Assembly: GCA_002298145.1 (NCBI GenBank)
Contig: DBMP01000013.1
Span: forward strand, 248,001-312,000
Origin: Spartobacteria bacterium UBA695
GTDB taxonomy: Bacteria; Verrucomicrobiota; Verrucomicrobiia; Chthoniobacterales; Chthoniobacteraceae
Length of the DNA: 64,000 nucleotides
Direction of reading: 5' to 3'
Shown here: positions 10,501 through 19,701 of the stretch, piece by piece
How positions within the stretch are numbered: the stretch's first letter is position 1
Layout of the letters: each line of letters starts with the position of its first letter
Program-made: the position numbers and the translations under genes
Notes under the pieces: generated by a model
Told to the model about the DNA's origin: nothing
The model's database searches: none
What the model saw: only the letters and a program-made list of their open reading frames with translations

Positions 10501-11534
10501 TGCAACACCCCGAGCATCCCGTGCGGCAGGAGGATGGAGGCATAACCATTCCCAAGGTGGAAATGGAAGCGATGCAATGCCGCGTTTACGCTTCACCTCG
10601 CACGGATATCGAAAATGCGCCCCTAGACTGGATTAAAGTCCAAACCCGCCAATGGGGAAAGCTGGCCAAAATCGATAAGGAAGATCAGCGCCACGTTACC
10701 GTCGAGCCAGCCAAGGATGTTTTTCCGCTCATTGACAACTGGTTATGCGCAACGGGTAAACGCGACACATCGTGGGCTAATCCCGATACCCAACTCTCTT
10801 CGGAATGGAAGCCGGTGAAGCTCGGTTCCTTTGCCGCGATGGGCCTGGAGGAGGAAACGATCGCTCAGTTTCGTAAAAAAGTGATCCTTCCGGCGAACTG
10901 GGCCGGGCAGACGGTTGCCTTGCATTTCAACGCGGAAAATGTCTCGTGGGGAATTGGCCCAAAGGGCTATCTTTGGATTAATGGTCAACTGGCAGCGATT
11001 AAGCAACCGCTGAAACTCGAAGCAGACAATTCCTTTGTCATCGAACTCACGCCAGAACAAACCAAGAACCAGGTCCTGGTCATTGGCCTCGAAGTCGATG
11101 GCCGCCCGACGGACCAGAATCAGTCCAAAGCCCGTCCCGCAGGTGTCACGGGCAGTTTCTTTTTGCAAATGACGGCACCACCGGCGCAGACCACAGCCCT
11201 CACAGAATGGACCCAGGCATCCGACTTAAATGTACTGACTCCGGCAAATATAGGCCAAAAAGTGGACTGCATGTATTTGGAAACGAGCTTTGTATTGCCC
11301 GCTCAGTGGCCAGGACGAAAGCTGTACCTCAAATCACCGGTTCTCCTCGGCAGCCTGTTTATCAATAATCATTACGTTGCCGCGCCCAAATGGATGCATG
11401 AAATTGATATCAGCCACTTGGTTCATCGCGAGGGCAACAACGTCTTGCGCTGGGTTCCCGAAAAATCCGAGCCAAAATGGAATGTTCCTTATCAAGGCAC
11501 AGTTCCCCAGATGAGTCTCGTCTGGTTGCCCTAA
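7587..11534 (+). CDS. Large secreted glycoside hydrolase-like protein
   Basis: 1315 residues from the ATG at 7587. The open frame continues upstream to 7401, but the signal peptide (SFRWLIVAALLLATVIPGISN) sits right after this ATG, so the earlier starts are unlikely. The first 400 residues look like an alpha/beta catalytic region. A galactose-binding-like jelly roll follows (PEIWINGKQLKL, about residue 530). A GH42-like middle domain comes next, with YKILIDCATTVLADEEVTALENYVRQGG. Two more C-terminal jelly rolls contain YLWINGQLA and GSLFINNHYVA. Export and beta-sandwich modules suggest extracytoplasmic cleavage of a plant or algal glycan. Its middle domain matches that of the cytoplasmic 718-residue protein, so the two may act on the same glycan in series. 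No catalytic residue could be named with confidence. Confidence 0.65.
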   Translation: MKIMRTKTMHSFRWLIVAALLLATVIPGISNPPTAEEPMQIVELREIGLLKITPRFYGHERNRSAWVTMEARDARKAMTCASKYLADTLGFGEIKQVRDQPSPATVLSLEGTGWWVLGVEGQKFHILFAHSKEDLTGLCKRAQAAAWHPVERDSYPKWLDCFDNSSLTFWFSGFGMRPTDYPSDFEWCANQQFGFCTPIGNSERRLIAPGVVDTSVMDWYAAMARKYRIPYKMMAAMAEPIRSESLWNYAPLPHLTSAEGHIAAFPFYYERSAMSSSFQPTAATDAYTLDFRRRVSEQFKSESYLMGHHVMQEMPSGPFDILGLAAVAGTPEIQELWRQYVRNILKLDLKGAGLRYQGDAAAYSSWADLQIPSLKELAGWDPSVTDLKGTWEGRADRQKQAVTERWFDDGTPSERWKPVDSQDLGIMFYGSSRKEDSCDYWLRRKFTTSANSTGPKFLHMACTPNAPIPEIWINGKQLKLLTLINPAVPDWDLCFDADEAIQPGENLIAVNTKGAPIASYVFIGARGKWSYPGASEIVNRRYYDSIKFEEWLVMRELENRMIAIRSGDPNRPMKIMAPHNYMDLVMDLCARYGAYPHDTGSAGSWFAPFNYSRYARTRGLPNSAEQGSVPDHASSLQACMTRYLMTGVDMVDNVGHIARYSNDPKKGPWIAQNRELLRCIGKLDYLPPSIGILRSGRELRLGMSDIFQWDLGRGALPSSGRPFTYAELGDVKNGHINQYKILIDCATTVLADEEVTALENYVRQGGIFIAFHNTGMHTPEKAYAWPISRLTGLKVTGPVPESAGKTIRFNTQQNVWPALRGREVDGMGVSLDWKKQDRTGTPIAMEALTPEIQVVAEWKSEEAPHNIAIACRTIGKGKVITLGSTFWRHAKDEGGRFDEAGTVPYLDELLTTLGVPRETNAGELWAEQWRSKNGLYDVYSVAQMNSKAAPASTDVKLRRVAPITRLWEISALQHPEHPVRQEDGGITIPKVEMEAMQCRVYASPRTDIENAPLDWIKVQTRQWGKLAKIDKEDQRHVTVEPAKDVFPLIDNWLCATGKRDTSWANPDTQLSSEWKPVKLGSFAAMGLEEETIAQFRKKVILPANWAGQTVALHFNAENVSWGIGPKGYLWINGQLAAIKQPLKLEADNSFVIELTPEQTKNQVLVIGLEVDGRPTDQNQSKARPAGVTGSFFLQMTAPPAQTTALTEWTQASDLNVLTPANIGQKVDCMYLETSFVLPAQWPGRKLYLKSPVLLGSLFINNHYVAAPKWMHEIDISHLVHREGNNVLRWVPEKSEPKWNVPYQGTVPQMSLVWLP

Positions 11535-11654
11535 TCAGGCCAGCGAACGTCATCGCCTCCAATTCCTCAACACTCTCTCAGCGCGTATGGCGGTGAGGGA
11601 GCAACCAAGCAACACATACCGGAAAACCGCCTAAAGATTCTATTGATTACCTTT

Positions 11655-13922
11655 ATGAAACGAACCCTTATCATCTCGCTTTTTTCCGCCCTGGCGATCG
11701 TCGTAGGGCTTCCGGCGCCGCTGTATGCGGCACCCATGATCCCGGATCTGCAATGGACCCAGCGTTCCGATTGGATCAATGTCAAAACCGATGTGACTCC
11801 CGCCGCAGTTGGAGACGGCGTCGCGGATGACACCGCTGCCTTGCAGGCCGGCCTCAATCGCATTGGATCTGGCTCGACGCTTTACCTTCCGCCAGGCACC
11901 TACCGCATTACAAAGACGCTCGATTTCGACCAAAAGCGTCCTCACGGGATGGCCATCATCGGCCATGGTCGTTCCACAATCATCCGCTGGGATGGAGAGC
12001 CGGAATCCCGGATGTTCTGGGCGCATGGCGGCGCTGTGTCGTCACGCTATATGGGAATCACCTGGGATGGCAACAATGTGGCAGCGGTCGGGATTGATCA
12101 TGCATCAAAGACGTTTGAGACAGAATTGCAGCACCATCACGAGGCTTTTCGGAATTTTACGGACGCGGGAATCCGAATCGGTTATCGGGACAAAAGCATT
12201 CCATCTACGGAGAAGCGCATGGAATCAGCGGAAATCCAATACACCAACTGCTTGTTTGAAAACAGTCGAAGAGGTGTGGCTTTCGTAGAATTCAATGACT
12301 ACGATAATACATTTGATGGATGTGAATTCCGTCGCTGTGCGATAGGCATCCAGGATATCCACGGCAACACCTTTGCACGGAATTGCCATTTTGAAGAGAG
12401 CACCGAATCGGACCTTTCCCTTGCCAGCGAACACTCCAGTTCCGTTCGCCGCTGTACATCCACCAATTCCAACCGCTTCATCGACCTTGCCAGTGCGGTG
12501 GCGGCGCTTACCATTCAGGATTGCCATGTCGCGGGGTGGAAATCCAGTGACGGCGCAGTGCAGTTGAGGGGGGGGCCAGTGACCATCCTCGATTGCTCCT
12601 TTTCAAATCCCGTTCAGAGCAGTGCGCCCATCAAGCTTGCAAATGGCGATCAACGGTTAATCCTATCTAATAATACCATTAAAGGAGCACCCGAATTGCT
12701 GCAGGCCAACAACTCCACACACATCGTGGCATTGCCTGCGGGACAAAGGAAGGGCGTTATCACATCCGCATCCCAGCATTTCCTGAAAGAGATGCAAAAA
12801 GTCCCCCAAAAGATCTTTGATGCAAAGGTCGACTTTGGCGCCAAAGGCGATGGCGTTACGGATGACACCAAATCCGTTCAGCAAGCCATCGACGCAGCGC
12901 GCCAGCTTGGGGAAGGCGCCATGGCCTATCTGCCCTCCGGAGCGTATCTATTGAGCGACACCCTCAAGGTGACCGGAGGAAACTACATTGTGGCAGGCAG
13001 CGGGTTGTGGACGCAGCTGAAGTGGAAAGGTTCCCCGGACGCAACCATGATGGAGATCACCGACCCGGACCACATCACGTTGCAAGATATCAGTGTCGGA
13101 GGGCACGATACTGGTGAACAGAAGAACAAAATCGACATTCACCAGATCGGTTCTCCAAAAGCAACGTACATGACTTATGACAACGTTGCTGTCTATGGCA
13201 AGTACTACAAGAAGCCTGATGAAGGAGGGCTTCGGTTCACCGGTTTGTCACCTCAATCCACGGTGCATCTCCGCAGTCTTCAAGGCAACATCCGGTTCAC
13301 AGATTCAGCTCGGGCAACGGTTTTGGCTGACTCGTCCTACGAGGGTGCGGTCACTGTCGAAGGCAAAGACAAACGGCGCGATGGGTTTCTCGGTTTCCAA
13401 GTACGGCTAGGAACCATTAACAAGCATGTGCTCTACGTCCGAGATAATCAAAGCATCACTATAAGTGATTTTTATATAGAACAAGCCGACGACGGGTTTG
13501 TATTTCAAGGCAATGACGGAGACCCGGAAGGGCGCATTGTAATCCAGGGGAGCAAGCTGGGCACCAAAGAAGGCCCCATTACCATCGACAACTATGGCGG
13601 AATGATCCTGCTCGGGCACAACCAGTTTTATGGAACGCCCAACCCGACCGTCTTCTCCCAAAAGGGAACGAGGCCTCTTGAGCTACTTCTCGTCTCGACC
13701 ATGTTCTATAACACCGCGCCTGAAATCCGCCACGACGAGAATACGAAAGTATCCCTGATCGCCAACCAACAAAAAGGCAAGGCGAATGGGGACACGGAAC
13801 TCAAAGACAGCTTTTCCCCAGCGACGGCTGCCAGCATGCTGGATGAGCTACGTCGGTTGGGAGCCCTGGATATTCAGCTCAATTATCCAGAGATCGCTAA
13901 TGGTAGCCCTCTTGCCAAGTAA
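11655..13922 (+). CDS. Secreted pectate-lyase-superfamily protein with two beta-helix domains
   Basis: 755 residues. A signal peptide (MKRTLIISLFSALAIVVG, cleaved near PLYAA-AP) is followed by two copies of the right-handed beta-helix entry motif of Pectate_lyase_3 proteins. The first is VGDGVADDTAALQAGLNRI (about 50) and the second DFGAKGDGVTDDTKSVQQA (about 395). Each runs into an LPPGTYRI / LPSGAYLLSD strand. This family includes pectate lyases, rhamnogalacturonases and epimerases, so the reaction is open. The ATG at 11655 is preferred over an in-frame TTG at 11643 because it begins the signal peptide. It lies 120 bp after the large hydrolase and ends in a strong terminator. Confidence 0.8.
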   Translation: MKRTLIISLFSALAIVVGLPAPLYAAPMIPDLQWTQRSDWINVKTDVTPAAVGDGVADDTAALQAGLNRIGSGSTLYLPPGTYRITKTLDFDQKRPHGMAIIGHGRSTIIRWDGEPESRMFWAHGGAVSSRYMGITWDGNNVAAVGIDHASKTFETELQHHHEAFRNFTDAGIRIGYRDKSIPSTEKRMESAEIQYTNCLFENSRRGVAFVEFNDYDNTFDGCEFRRCAIGIQDIHGNTFARNCHFEESTESDLSLASEHSSSVRRCTSTNSNRFIDLASAVAALTIQDCHVAGWKSSDGAVQLRGGPVTILDCSFSNPVQSSAPIKLANGDQRLILSNNTIKGAPELLQANNSTHIVALPAGQRKGVITSASQHFLKEMQKVPQKIFDAKVDFGAKGDGVTDDTKSVQQAIDAARQLGEGAMAYLPSGAYLLSDTLKVTGGNYIVAGSGLWTQLKWKGSPDATMMEITDPDHITLQDISVGGHDTGEQKNKIDIHQIGSPKATYMTYDNVAVYGKYYKKPDEGGLRFTGLSPQSTVHLRSLQGNIRFTDSARATVLADSSYEGAVTVEGKDKRRDGFLGFQVRLGTINKHVLYVRDNQSITISDFYIEQADDGFVFQGNDGDPEGRIVIQGSKLGTKEGPITIDNYGGMILLGHNQFYGTPNPTVFSQKGTRPLELLLVSTMFYNTAPEIRHDENTKVSLIANQQKGKANGDTELKDSFSPATAASMLDELRRLGALDIQLNYPEIANGSPLAK

Positions 13923-13960
13923 AGCATTACGCAAAAGGGATTGATCAAGAGAATAGAAAA

Positions 13961-13995
13961 CCCGGCGGCCAATAACCGCCGGGCTTTTATATTTT
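13961..13995 (+). terminator. Intrinsic terminator after the beta-helix gene
   Basis: Perfect 8-bp stem CCCGGCGG / CCGCCGGG with a 7-nt loop, followed by cttttatatttt. It ends the plus-strand unit of the secreted hydrolase and beta-helix genes. Confidence 0.9.
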
Positions 13996-14074
13996 AAGGA
14001 GCGCTAAAGAAATGCTGAATCCATCGAAGGGATGCGGGTTTCTGCGTGTCCCTCAAGAGTTGCAGGTGTTCCGA

Positions 14075-15115
14075 CTACAGGTCCTCTCTTGTGCCTGATT
14101 TTTCAGCCCTTGCGATGGCGGCAATCACCCGCAATGCAGTCGCCAATTCACCAACTGGAGGTTCAAGCTTCTCTCCATGGATTGCCCGATAGAACGCCTC
14201 CCATTGATAGTGACCGCTCCGATTTTCGAAACGCACCTGCTCGGAATAGGGATGATTATCCCGCCTCGTTAGCAACCGAAGCGTGGTCGTTCCCTCCGGA
14301 CCTCCTCCAAACACCAACGGCCCCACGTTTCGGTAGATGGTGCCATGCTCGAAATTTAGCGTCATCGAATCCGACCATCGCTGCCCGTCGTCGATGCATA
14401 GTGACGCGAAAACATTGGCAAGTGTCCCGTTGGAAAACAGAATGCCCACTTGGGCATTATCCGCCGTGGGCCTGCCGGTGCGAATGCGCGAGGAGAGAAC
14501 CTGAACGGCTTCAGGTTTCCCAAACAAGTGCACCAAATCATTGATGAGGTAAATTCCGATACGAAAAACTGGAGCGACGGGGCAGCGTTCCGGATCGTCG
14601 TACCAACTTCCATCGGCTTGTTCTTGATAAGGCGAATACGTCTCGGCCCGGCAACCAATAGCTCGTCCGAGTGAATATTGATCCCGCCATTGCTGAATCT
14701 GCGCCAAATCCGGTGGCAGAAGCGGTGCGGGGGAATTGAGATGCAACACACGTCCCTGAGCCTTTGCTTCTTCAAAGACTTTCGTCGCCTCGCATGCGTC
14801 CAGCTCAAAGGGTTTGGTCGTCATGATGTCCTTCCCCGCAGCCATGATCTTGCGAATAAGCTGTGCGCGACCGGCTGGGCCGGTGAAAAGGCCAAGCGCA
14901 GGGATGGCGGGATTGGCAAGCAACTCGTCCAGCGTAGCGATTGGCGCATCAGCCTTTTTCGACATTTCCTGTGCACGGGAGGGATCCAAATCACAAACGG
15001 CGGCAATTTCAAAAAACTGCCCGGCTCCCTTGGCATCAAGTAACGCCTCTATAATCCATCGGCCATAATTAAGGCCAACAATTCCGATCGGTATTTTTTT
15101 AATAGACATAGGCAT
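14075..15115 (-). CDS. Gfo/Idh/MocA-family sugar oxidoreductase
   Basis: 346 residues. The N-terminal Rossmann fold is marked by IPIGIVGLNYGRWIIEALL (G-x-N-x-G version of the dinucleotide motif) and an acidic strand end, AAVCDLDPSRA. The segment KDIMTTKPFELD (about 96-107) corresponds to the family's E-K-P motif; the lysine is kept but the glutamate is replaced by threonine. A C-terminal alpha/beta substrate domain follows. Family members oxidise or epimerise sugars and inositols with NAD(P). Two ATGs lie 6 bp apart (15115, 15109). Placed between the beta-helix gene and the Verru_Chthon cassette, it probably handles a sugar from this locus. Confidence 0.85.
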   Translation of the reverse strand: MPMSIKKIPIGIVGLNYGRWIIEALLDAKGAGQFFEIAAVCDLDPSRAQEMSKKADAPIATLDELLANPAIPALGLFTGPAGRAQLIRKIMAAGKDIMTTKPFELDACEATKVFEEAKAQGRVLHLNSPAPLLPPDLAQIQQWRDQYSLGRAIGCRAETYSPYQEQADGSWYDDPERCPVAPVFRIGIYLINDLVHLFGKPEAVQVLSSRIRTGRPTADNAQVGILFSNGTLANVFASLCIDDGQRWSDSMTLNFEHGTIYRNVGPLVFGGGPEGTTTLRLLTRRDNHPYSEQVRFENRSGHYQWEAFYRAIHGEKLEPPVGELATALRVIAAIARAEKSGTREDL

Positions 15116-15208
15116 AAATCAGGAGTCCCTCGGGAATTCCTAGAACCCCAAAGAGAATACCCCGGGCGAATGGCACCCAGTATTTTGCCAACGAGAGATT
15201 GGCGAGCT

Positions 15209-18200
15209 TTACGGACTAAATTCCTTAGTGCTCAGAACGTGATACCGGTAAATACTTTCCAGTGACGGCGTATCATTAGCCGCCGGATCCTTTGCGCTCA
15301 CTCTGGGATCATTGGGATCGAGATAACGCTCAAACGTCGTGGAACCACGGAAGGATGCGATGACCTCGCCGCCTTTTGCGGTATCAAAGACTGTTGGTTC
15401 AATCGCCACCTTGGCTTTCGGGGAACGGAGAACTTCGGCCCGGTAATGAACCGTGAAGGTGTTGGATTTTGTCGTTAAGCGAGGGTAAACATTCGCATAG
15501 GGTCGTTCGCGAGTGTTGTCGCCCACGAGGGCAAAATCGTCCCCATACCATTCATTCTGCGCTACCTCATCAGAGCCCCAATGCTTACCTTGAGGGACGA
15601 AGTAAATGTCGCAGATTTCTGAAGCGGATCGAAAAATCTCGCCGTCCTGATTGAAGCGTTTCACGACTTGGCGCAGCGTGCCATCGGCATCGCTCAAATT
15701 TAACGGAAGCCTCGAGGTGTAGGTCAACGTGGAGCCGATATTCCTCTTGTAGGTGCCGGCATTGAGCTTTGGCTGGATGGCAACATTCTCCGCAGCCAGC
15801 GCTGCCCGCAATCCGGCCGTGCGGTTGATATAAGTAAATGGCACGATTTGCTGGTTCAGGTTGATCTTGCCCGCCGTCGAGAAGGGTTCGCTTAAGGCAT
15901 AAGGCTCCACGACAGGCATCCAAAATAGATCCAACATCAAATGATCAGGAGGCATCGTGAACGGAGGGCCACCAGCCGGCAAACCGCGTCCTGGATGATT
16001 GGAGGGCCCGGGCCGGAACAGCAGGGTCTGCCATGGCAATCCGCGACGAACTCCGGTCGAAAGCGAGCCAAACATTCCCGCAGAGGGCACTTGGCGGTTG
16101 GGCGAAAAATAGGTCGGCCCCACGTCGCCAACGGAGTTCGAAAAATACGGTATCGTGTAGTTGCCGGAACCGGGATCAATGCCAGTTGCACCTTCGTCGG
16201 GAGCATTCACATAAGGACCATCATTGATCAACGAGGTGCCATTATCCCAGTCGCCGAGTGCTCCATTGGACGTCCTTGCGCCAAGCGTATTTCCGGCAGA
16301 AATGTAGGGCTGTTTGGCCGGGTCATAAACAGCGCCTTCAATCAATCCCGACCGGGTTCCGGCGGCAGCAAATCCGCAGGCGTACCCAAAGCTATGCCCG
16401 TGAGCCATCCTGGTGCCAGGGTCGAGGTAATTGGGATGTGGTCTAAAAAGCGTGTTGGAAGAATTGGGACGAAATAGTAAACGCAGGTCGCCGGAATTGA
16501 TCACCACGCTTTTGATCGTATCGGCTGGGTCCAGGAGCCCATTCTCGGCGCCTTTATCCAAATCAAATCGATCTTCCGAACCGGTCAAATTGGGTGGATT
16601 GGCTGGCACCTGAGCACCGGGGGTGCCCAGACGGCGTACCACTCCGAGATTCGGCACCGGAAAGCTTTGTACGGACATTACACCGCCCGTGCTCATGTTT
16701 ACGGCATCGGGGAATGAGATCTTTAGAGTTTGAGAAAGATTTCCAGGAGCTTTGCCTGGATTCGTTAAGGAATCCGCATAGAGCTTCACCGTAATCTCGC
16801 CGCCCTGAAACTGCATGGTAGGCACCGTGCAAGGTGCAACCAGGGTTTTATTATCAACCGCGAGGATATTGCTATAAAACGGAAATTGGTTCGCCGGGTC
16901 CGCCTGGCCCAAAACTTTGCCGCTATTCCCCGTGCGCAACATGCCACGAATATCAAGATAGCTCAGAAGCCCACCGATTCCTCCCATATGGGACCCCATC
17001 CAATTGAGGTTCATGTAGGCTTTGGCTGCCGAGGGAAAACCGAGCGGGGTAAAGGCGCTATCGGAAGGGTTAAGTTTGATCCCAAATTGTTCGAGTCCAC
17101 TGATCTCCACCCATGTGCCCGGGCACCAGGAGGTGACCCCCTGCCCGGGGGTCAAAAAGCTGAGCAGCAGGTAGGCTTGTACGGCAGTTTTGCCGGACGG
17201 CGGTGTATTGTTTGTGGGATCGGCGGCTGTGTCCATTCCCAAGCGGGTCCCGATTTGTTCGGTAAAAATCGGGATCGCATTGGCGGGCGGTGTTACAGAG
17301 TAATCTTTCCCTTTGCCTAAACCGACAAACCATATGGAAGCCTCCGCAACTTGCATGAAATGCCCACCGAACCCACCGGTTCCCCAGTCCCCTTTGTAGG
17401 CAGGAACGGCGACGGAGAGGTTCCCGCCAGAGATATGATTCCGAGATCCCGGCGTACTCGCTAAATTCGGGCTGAGCGCATAGGCATAAGGGAAACGCAT
17501 ATTGGCCCCTGTGCCGACGGACGGAGTGGTGGTATCAAAGAGGTTAGTGCAACGAATATAGTCAAAAATTTCCGTGAGAATCTGACGCGTTTCTCCCTGG
17601 GTATATTTTGCGGAAAAGGAGCCTCCGAATCCAGGAATCGCCATTCCAGTCAAGGTGTCCAGGTAATCGAGAAGCGCCGTATTTCGAGGCAGGGATATAT
17701 CGTCCCCCACAAGCATCGAACTTCTTCGTGTGAAATAGAATGGGCGAGCCGAGGGTCCGGATCCAACGGTTGAGCAGAATGCGATGAGACGGTCGATGGC
17801 CGTGCGGTAGTTTTTGTCGGCCGTTTCATATTCGGGCCAGATGCACACGCGCGGTTTGCCATAAAGGTTCAACTCGGGAGCGCGGCTGGCCGCCGTTAAG
17901 AAAAATGAGGCGTTCTGGATTTGGTCTTTCGAAAGTCCAATGTTAGCCACCCGATCACTGGAACTCGAGAGTTGCTGAGAGAAAAGGATCTCGTCCACGG
18001 AAGAATAGAGACGATCCTTATCAGGAACCAACGCCGCCGTGATATCCTTAACCCCAACGGTTGCGCCCATGGAGCCCCCATAGGAAAGGCGCGGCACAAG
18101 ACTAAAAATCTGCTGCGAGGTGAGGTTTGGAAACAGACTCTTCAGGCACACCATCGCAGGATGGCCCGGATAGCGCTGGTATTCCCCTCGAGCCGGTTGA

Positions 18201-19051
18201 TAACCCGCGAATTTTTGTTCGGCGTTGGTATTGAAGCGCGGTGTATCCCAAAACGTGCCGTCTGAAGCCGTATTAATATTCACTTTGCACGAATCGTCAT
18301 CGGCCCAAAACGCAATCCGGCCAACGATCGGGTTGGCCGCCGTCGCACCACTCACCACTGCGTGGGTTCCATTCCCCGTGGCGGTTTGCATTTTCCCATC
18401 TTGCAGCACATACAGCCATTTGACGGGCATTGGAACGGTGTTAGGCCCATGATCCACCGGCGCACCGGATACTGTAAACTGGTCGATAGCCGATACTGGA
18501 GACACCTGCCCCTCCATTGGATTGGTGTCAATGGCGGAAGGATTGACGATCGGGAATACCGATTGGAGGGTGCCATCTGGTAGTGTCGTTGAGACCGGTG
18601 CATTGAGATCGGTCCATATACACGGATCATTGGACCAGGTCGACGAAACCGGGTCATCCGAGTTCGACTGCGATGAATTAAAAGCGCCCGTTCCGACCAT
18701 CTTGTCCGCGCTGTAAAGTTTGCGATAACCATGCGGACTGCCGGTATTATCATAAAGGCGAATCATCCCGGGCTGCGAAGCCCATGCGTAAGAGTTTTCC
18801 GCCGCTTCCATCGTCGCCGCCTTAACTTGTGAAATAGCGAGGTTAATACAAGTCTGGGCCAGCAATCGCCCGCCATCCGCATCGTAGCTTGACTTTGATA
18901 CGGAGACCTCCGTCTTCATACTCATGAGGAACGCAACGACGAGTAGCGTTATGAAAACTAGTGATGACAATACGAGAACAAGCGCAAACCCACCATGCCG
19001 CTTTCCCTGCCCCTTCAGGAGCCATGCTTGTTGTTTAATAAAGTGAGTCAT
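15209..19051 (-). CDS. Verru_Chthon cassette protein A
   Basis: 1280 residues, the large last gene of the cassette. After a short basic leader, residues 21-43 form a pseudopilin-like hydrophobic helix (GGFALVLVLSSLVFITLLVV), and the rest is an extracytoplasmic region rich in Gly, Ser, Asn and Pro. The architecture recalls the large minor pseudopilin GspK fused to a long passenger. Its ATG overlaps the stop of protein D (TAATG), so translation is coupled. Protein A families are known in Verrucomicrobium and Chthoniobacter as members of multi-copy four-gene sets of unknown function. The CAZyme context suggests a role in binding or exporting surface proteins, which is inference. Confidence 0.85.
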   Translation of the reverse strand: MTHFIKQQAWLLKGQGKRHGGFALVLVLSSLVFITLLVVAFLMSMKTEVSVSKSSYDADGGRLLAQTCINLAISQVKAATMEAAENSYAWASQPGMIRLYDNTGSPHGYRKLYSADKMVGTGAFNSSQSNSDDPVSSTWSNDPCIWTDLNAPVSTTLPDGTLQSVFPIVNPSAIDTNPMEGQVSPVSAIDQFTVSGAPVDHGPNTVPMPVKWLYVLQDGKMQTATGNGTHAVVSGATAANPIVGRIAFWADDDSCKVNINTASDGTFWDTPRFNTNAEQKFAGYQPARGEYQRYPGHPAMVCLKSLFPNLTSQQIFSLVPRLSYGGSMGATVGVKDITAALVPDKDRLYSSVDEILFSQQLSSSSDRVANIGLSKDQIQNASFFLTAASRAPELNLYGKPRVCIWPEYETADKNYRTAIDRLIAFCSTVGSGPSARPFYFTRRSSMLVGDDISLPRNTALLDYLDTLTGMAIPGFGGSFSAKYTQGETRQILTEIFDYIRCTNLFDTTTPSVGTGANMRFPYAYALSPNLASTPGSRNHISGGNLSVAVPAYKGDWGTGGFGGHFMQVAEASIWFVGLGKGKDYSVTPPANAIPIFTEQIGTRLGMDTAADPTNNTPPSGKTAVQAYLLLSFLTPGQGVTSWCPGTWVEISGLEQFGIKLNPSDSAFTPLGFPSAAKAYMNLNWMGSHMGGIGGLLSYLDIRGMLRTGNSGKVLGQADPANQFPFYSNILAVDNKTLVAPCTVPTMQFQGGEITVKLYADSLTNPGKAPGNLSQTLKISFPDAVNMSTGGVMSVQSFPVPNLGVVRRLGTPGAQVPANPPNLTGSEDRFDLDKGAENGLLDPADTIKSVVINSGDLRLLFRPNSSNTLFRPHPNYLDPGTRMAHGHSFGYACGFAAAGTRSGLIEGAVYDPAKQPYISAGNTLGARTSNGALGDWDNGTSLINDGPYVNAPDEGATGIDPGSGNYTIPYFSNSVGDVGPTYFSPNRQVPSAGMFGSLSTGVRRGLPWQTLLFRPGPSNHPGRGLPAGGPPFTMPPDHLMLDLFWMPVVEPYALSEPFSTAGKINLNQQIVPFTYINRTAGLRAALAAENVAIQPKLNAGTYKRNIGSTLTYTSRLPLNLSDADGTLRQVVKRFNQDGEIFRSASEICDIYFVPQGKHWGSDEVAQNEWYGDDFALVGDNTRERPYANVYPRLTTKSNTFTVHYRAEVLRSPKAKVAIEPTVFDTAKGGEVIASFRGSTTFERYLDPNDPRVSAKDPAANDTPSLESIYRYHVLSTKEFSP

Positions 19052-19701
19052 TAGGGGCGGAAGGTTTGGATTCGACCGGTCTGGAGATCCAGCCGAATCG
19101 TTGCGAAATTTGCGGGCAAAGCTTCTCCTTTTTCGTCAGCCCGCAGGAACAAGGTTAGTGTCGGCGAATCCGAACCGGTGAGGTTCGTTGTTCCATTAGG
19201 TAGAAACCGGAAAGATTGCGATTTGATGGTGTCCCCGGGCTTGGCGACTGCGGTACCGCACAGGGGAAACAATGAAGAGAATTTTGTGCTCCGACTGATT
19301 TTTACCGTCTCCGGAAGCAGCGAACGTTTCTGAACCGCACGTGCTGAGCCATCCGACTGGATCGCAAAAAGCGCCACAGAATCAGGTGCCGACGAACCCG
19401 CCGTGTCATCGCAATAAAACCGCACCTCGACGGGCAGATTACGGGTGCAAGCGGTTTGGTGCGCGATGGTCAGCTCATCCAGCACCCGCGAAACCCCGGA
19501 CCGCAAATCCATGGCACGCTTGGCACTCCCGATCGCCGGAAGCGATAGTCCCGCCACCATGAACATGATCCCCACCACCACAATCAATTCCAATAGCGAA
19601 AACCCATCGGTGCGATGGGGTCCTGTGTGGCGCGCACGGAGTTGAACCACCCACTGGAGGGGCTGTTTGAAGTGGATCGTGTGCATCTTAATTGCTTTCA
19701 C
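19051..19701 (-). CDS. Verru_Chthon cassette protein D (pseudopilin-like)
   Basis: 216 residues. Residues 33-55 show a type IV pilin/pseudopilin N-terminal motif: G^FSLLELIVVVGIM, with the +5 glutamate and a hydrophobic helix, so a prepilin peptidase should cut after the glycine. The globular part carries PVEVRFYCDD and a C-terminal LDLQTGRI, resembling GspH-type minor pseudopilins. The leader of about 32 residues is long. The gene overlaps protein C by 14 bp and protein A by 1 bp. Confidence 0.85.
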   Translation of the reverse strand: MKAIKMHTIHFKQPLQWVVQLRARHTGPHRTDGFSLLELIVVVGIMFMVAGLSLPAIGSAKRAMDLRSGVSRVLDELTIAHQTACTRNLPVEVRFYCDDTAGSSAPDSVALFAIQSDGSARAVQKRSLLPETVKISRSTKFSSLFPLCGTAVAKPGDTIKSQSFRFLPNGTTNLTGSDSPTLTLFLRADEKGEALPANFATIRLDLQTGRIQTFRP

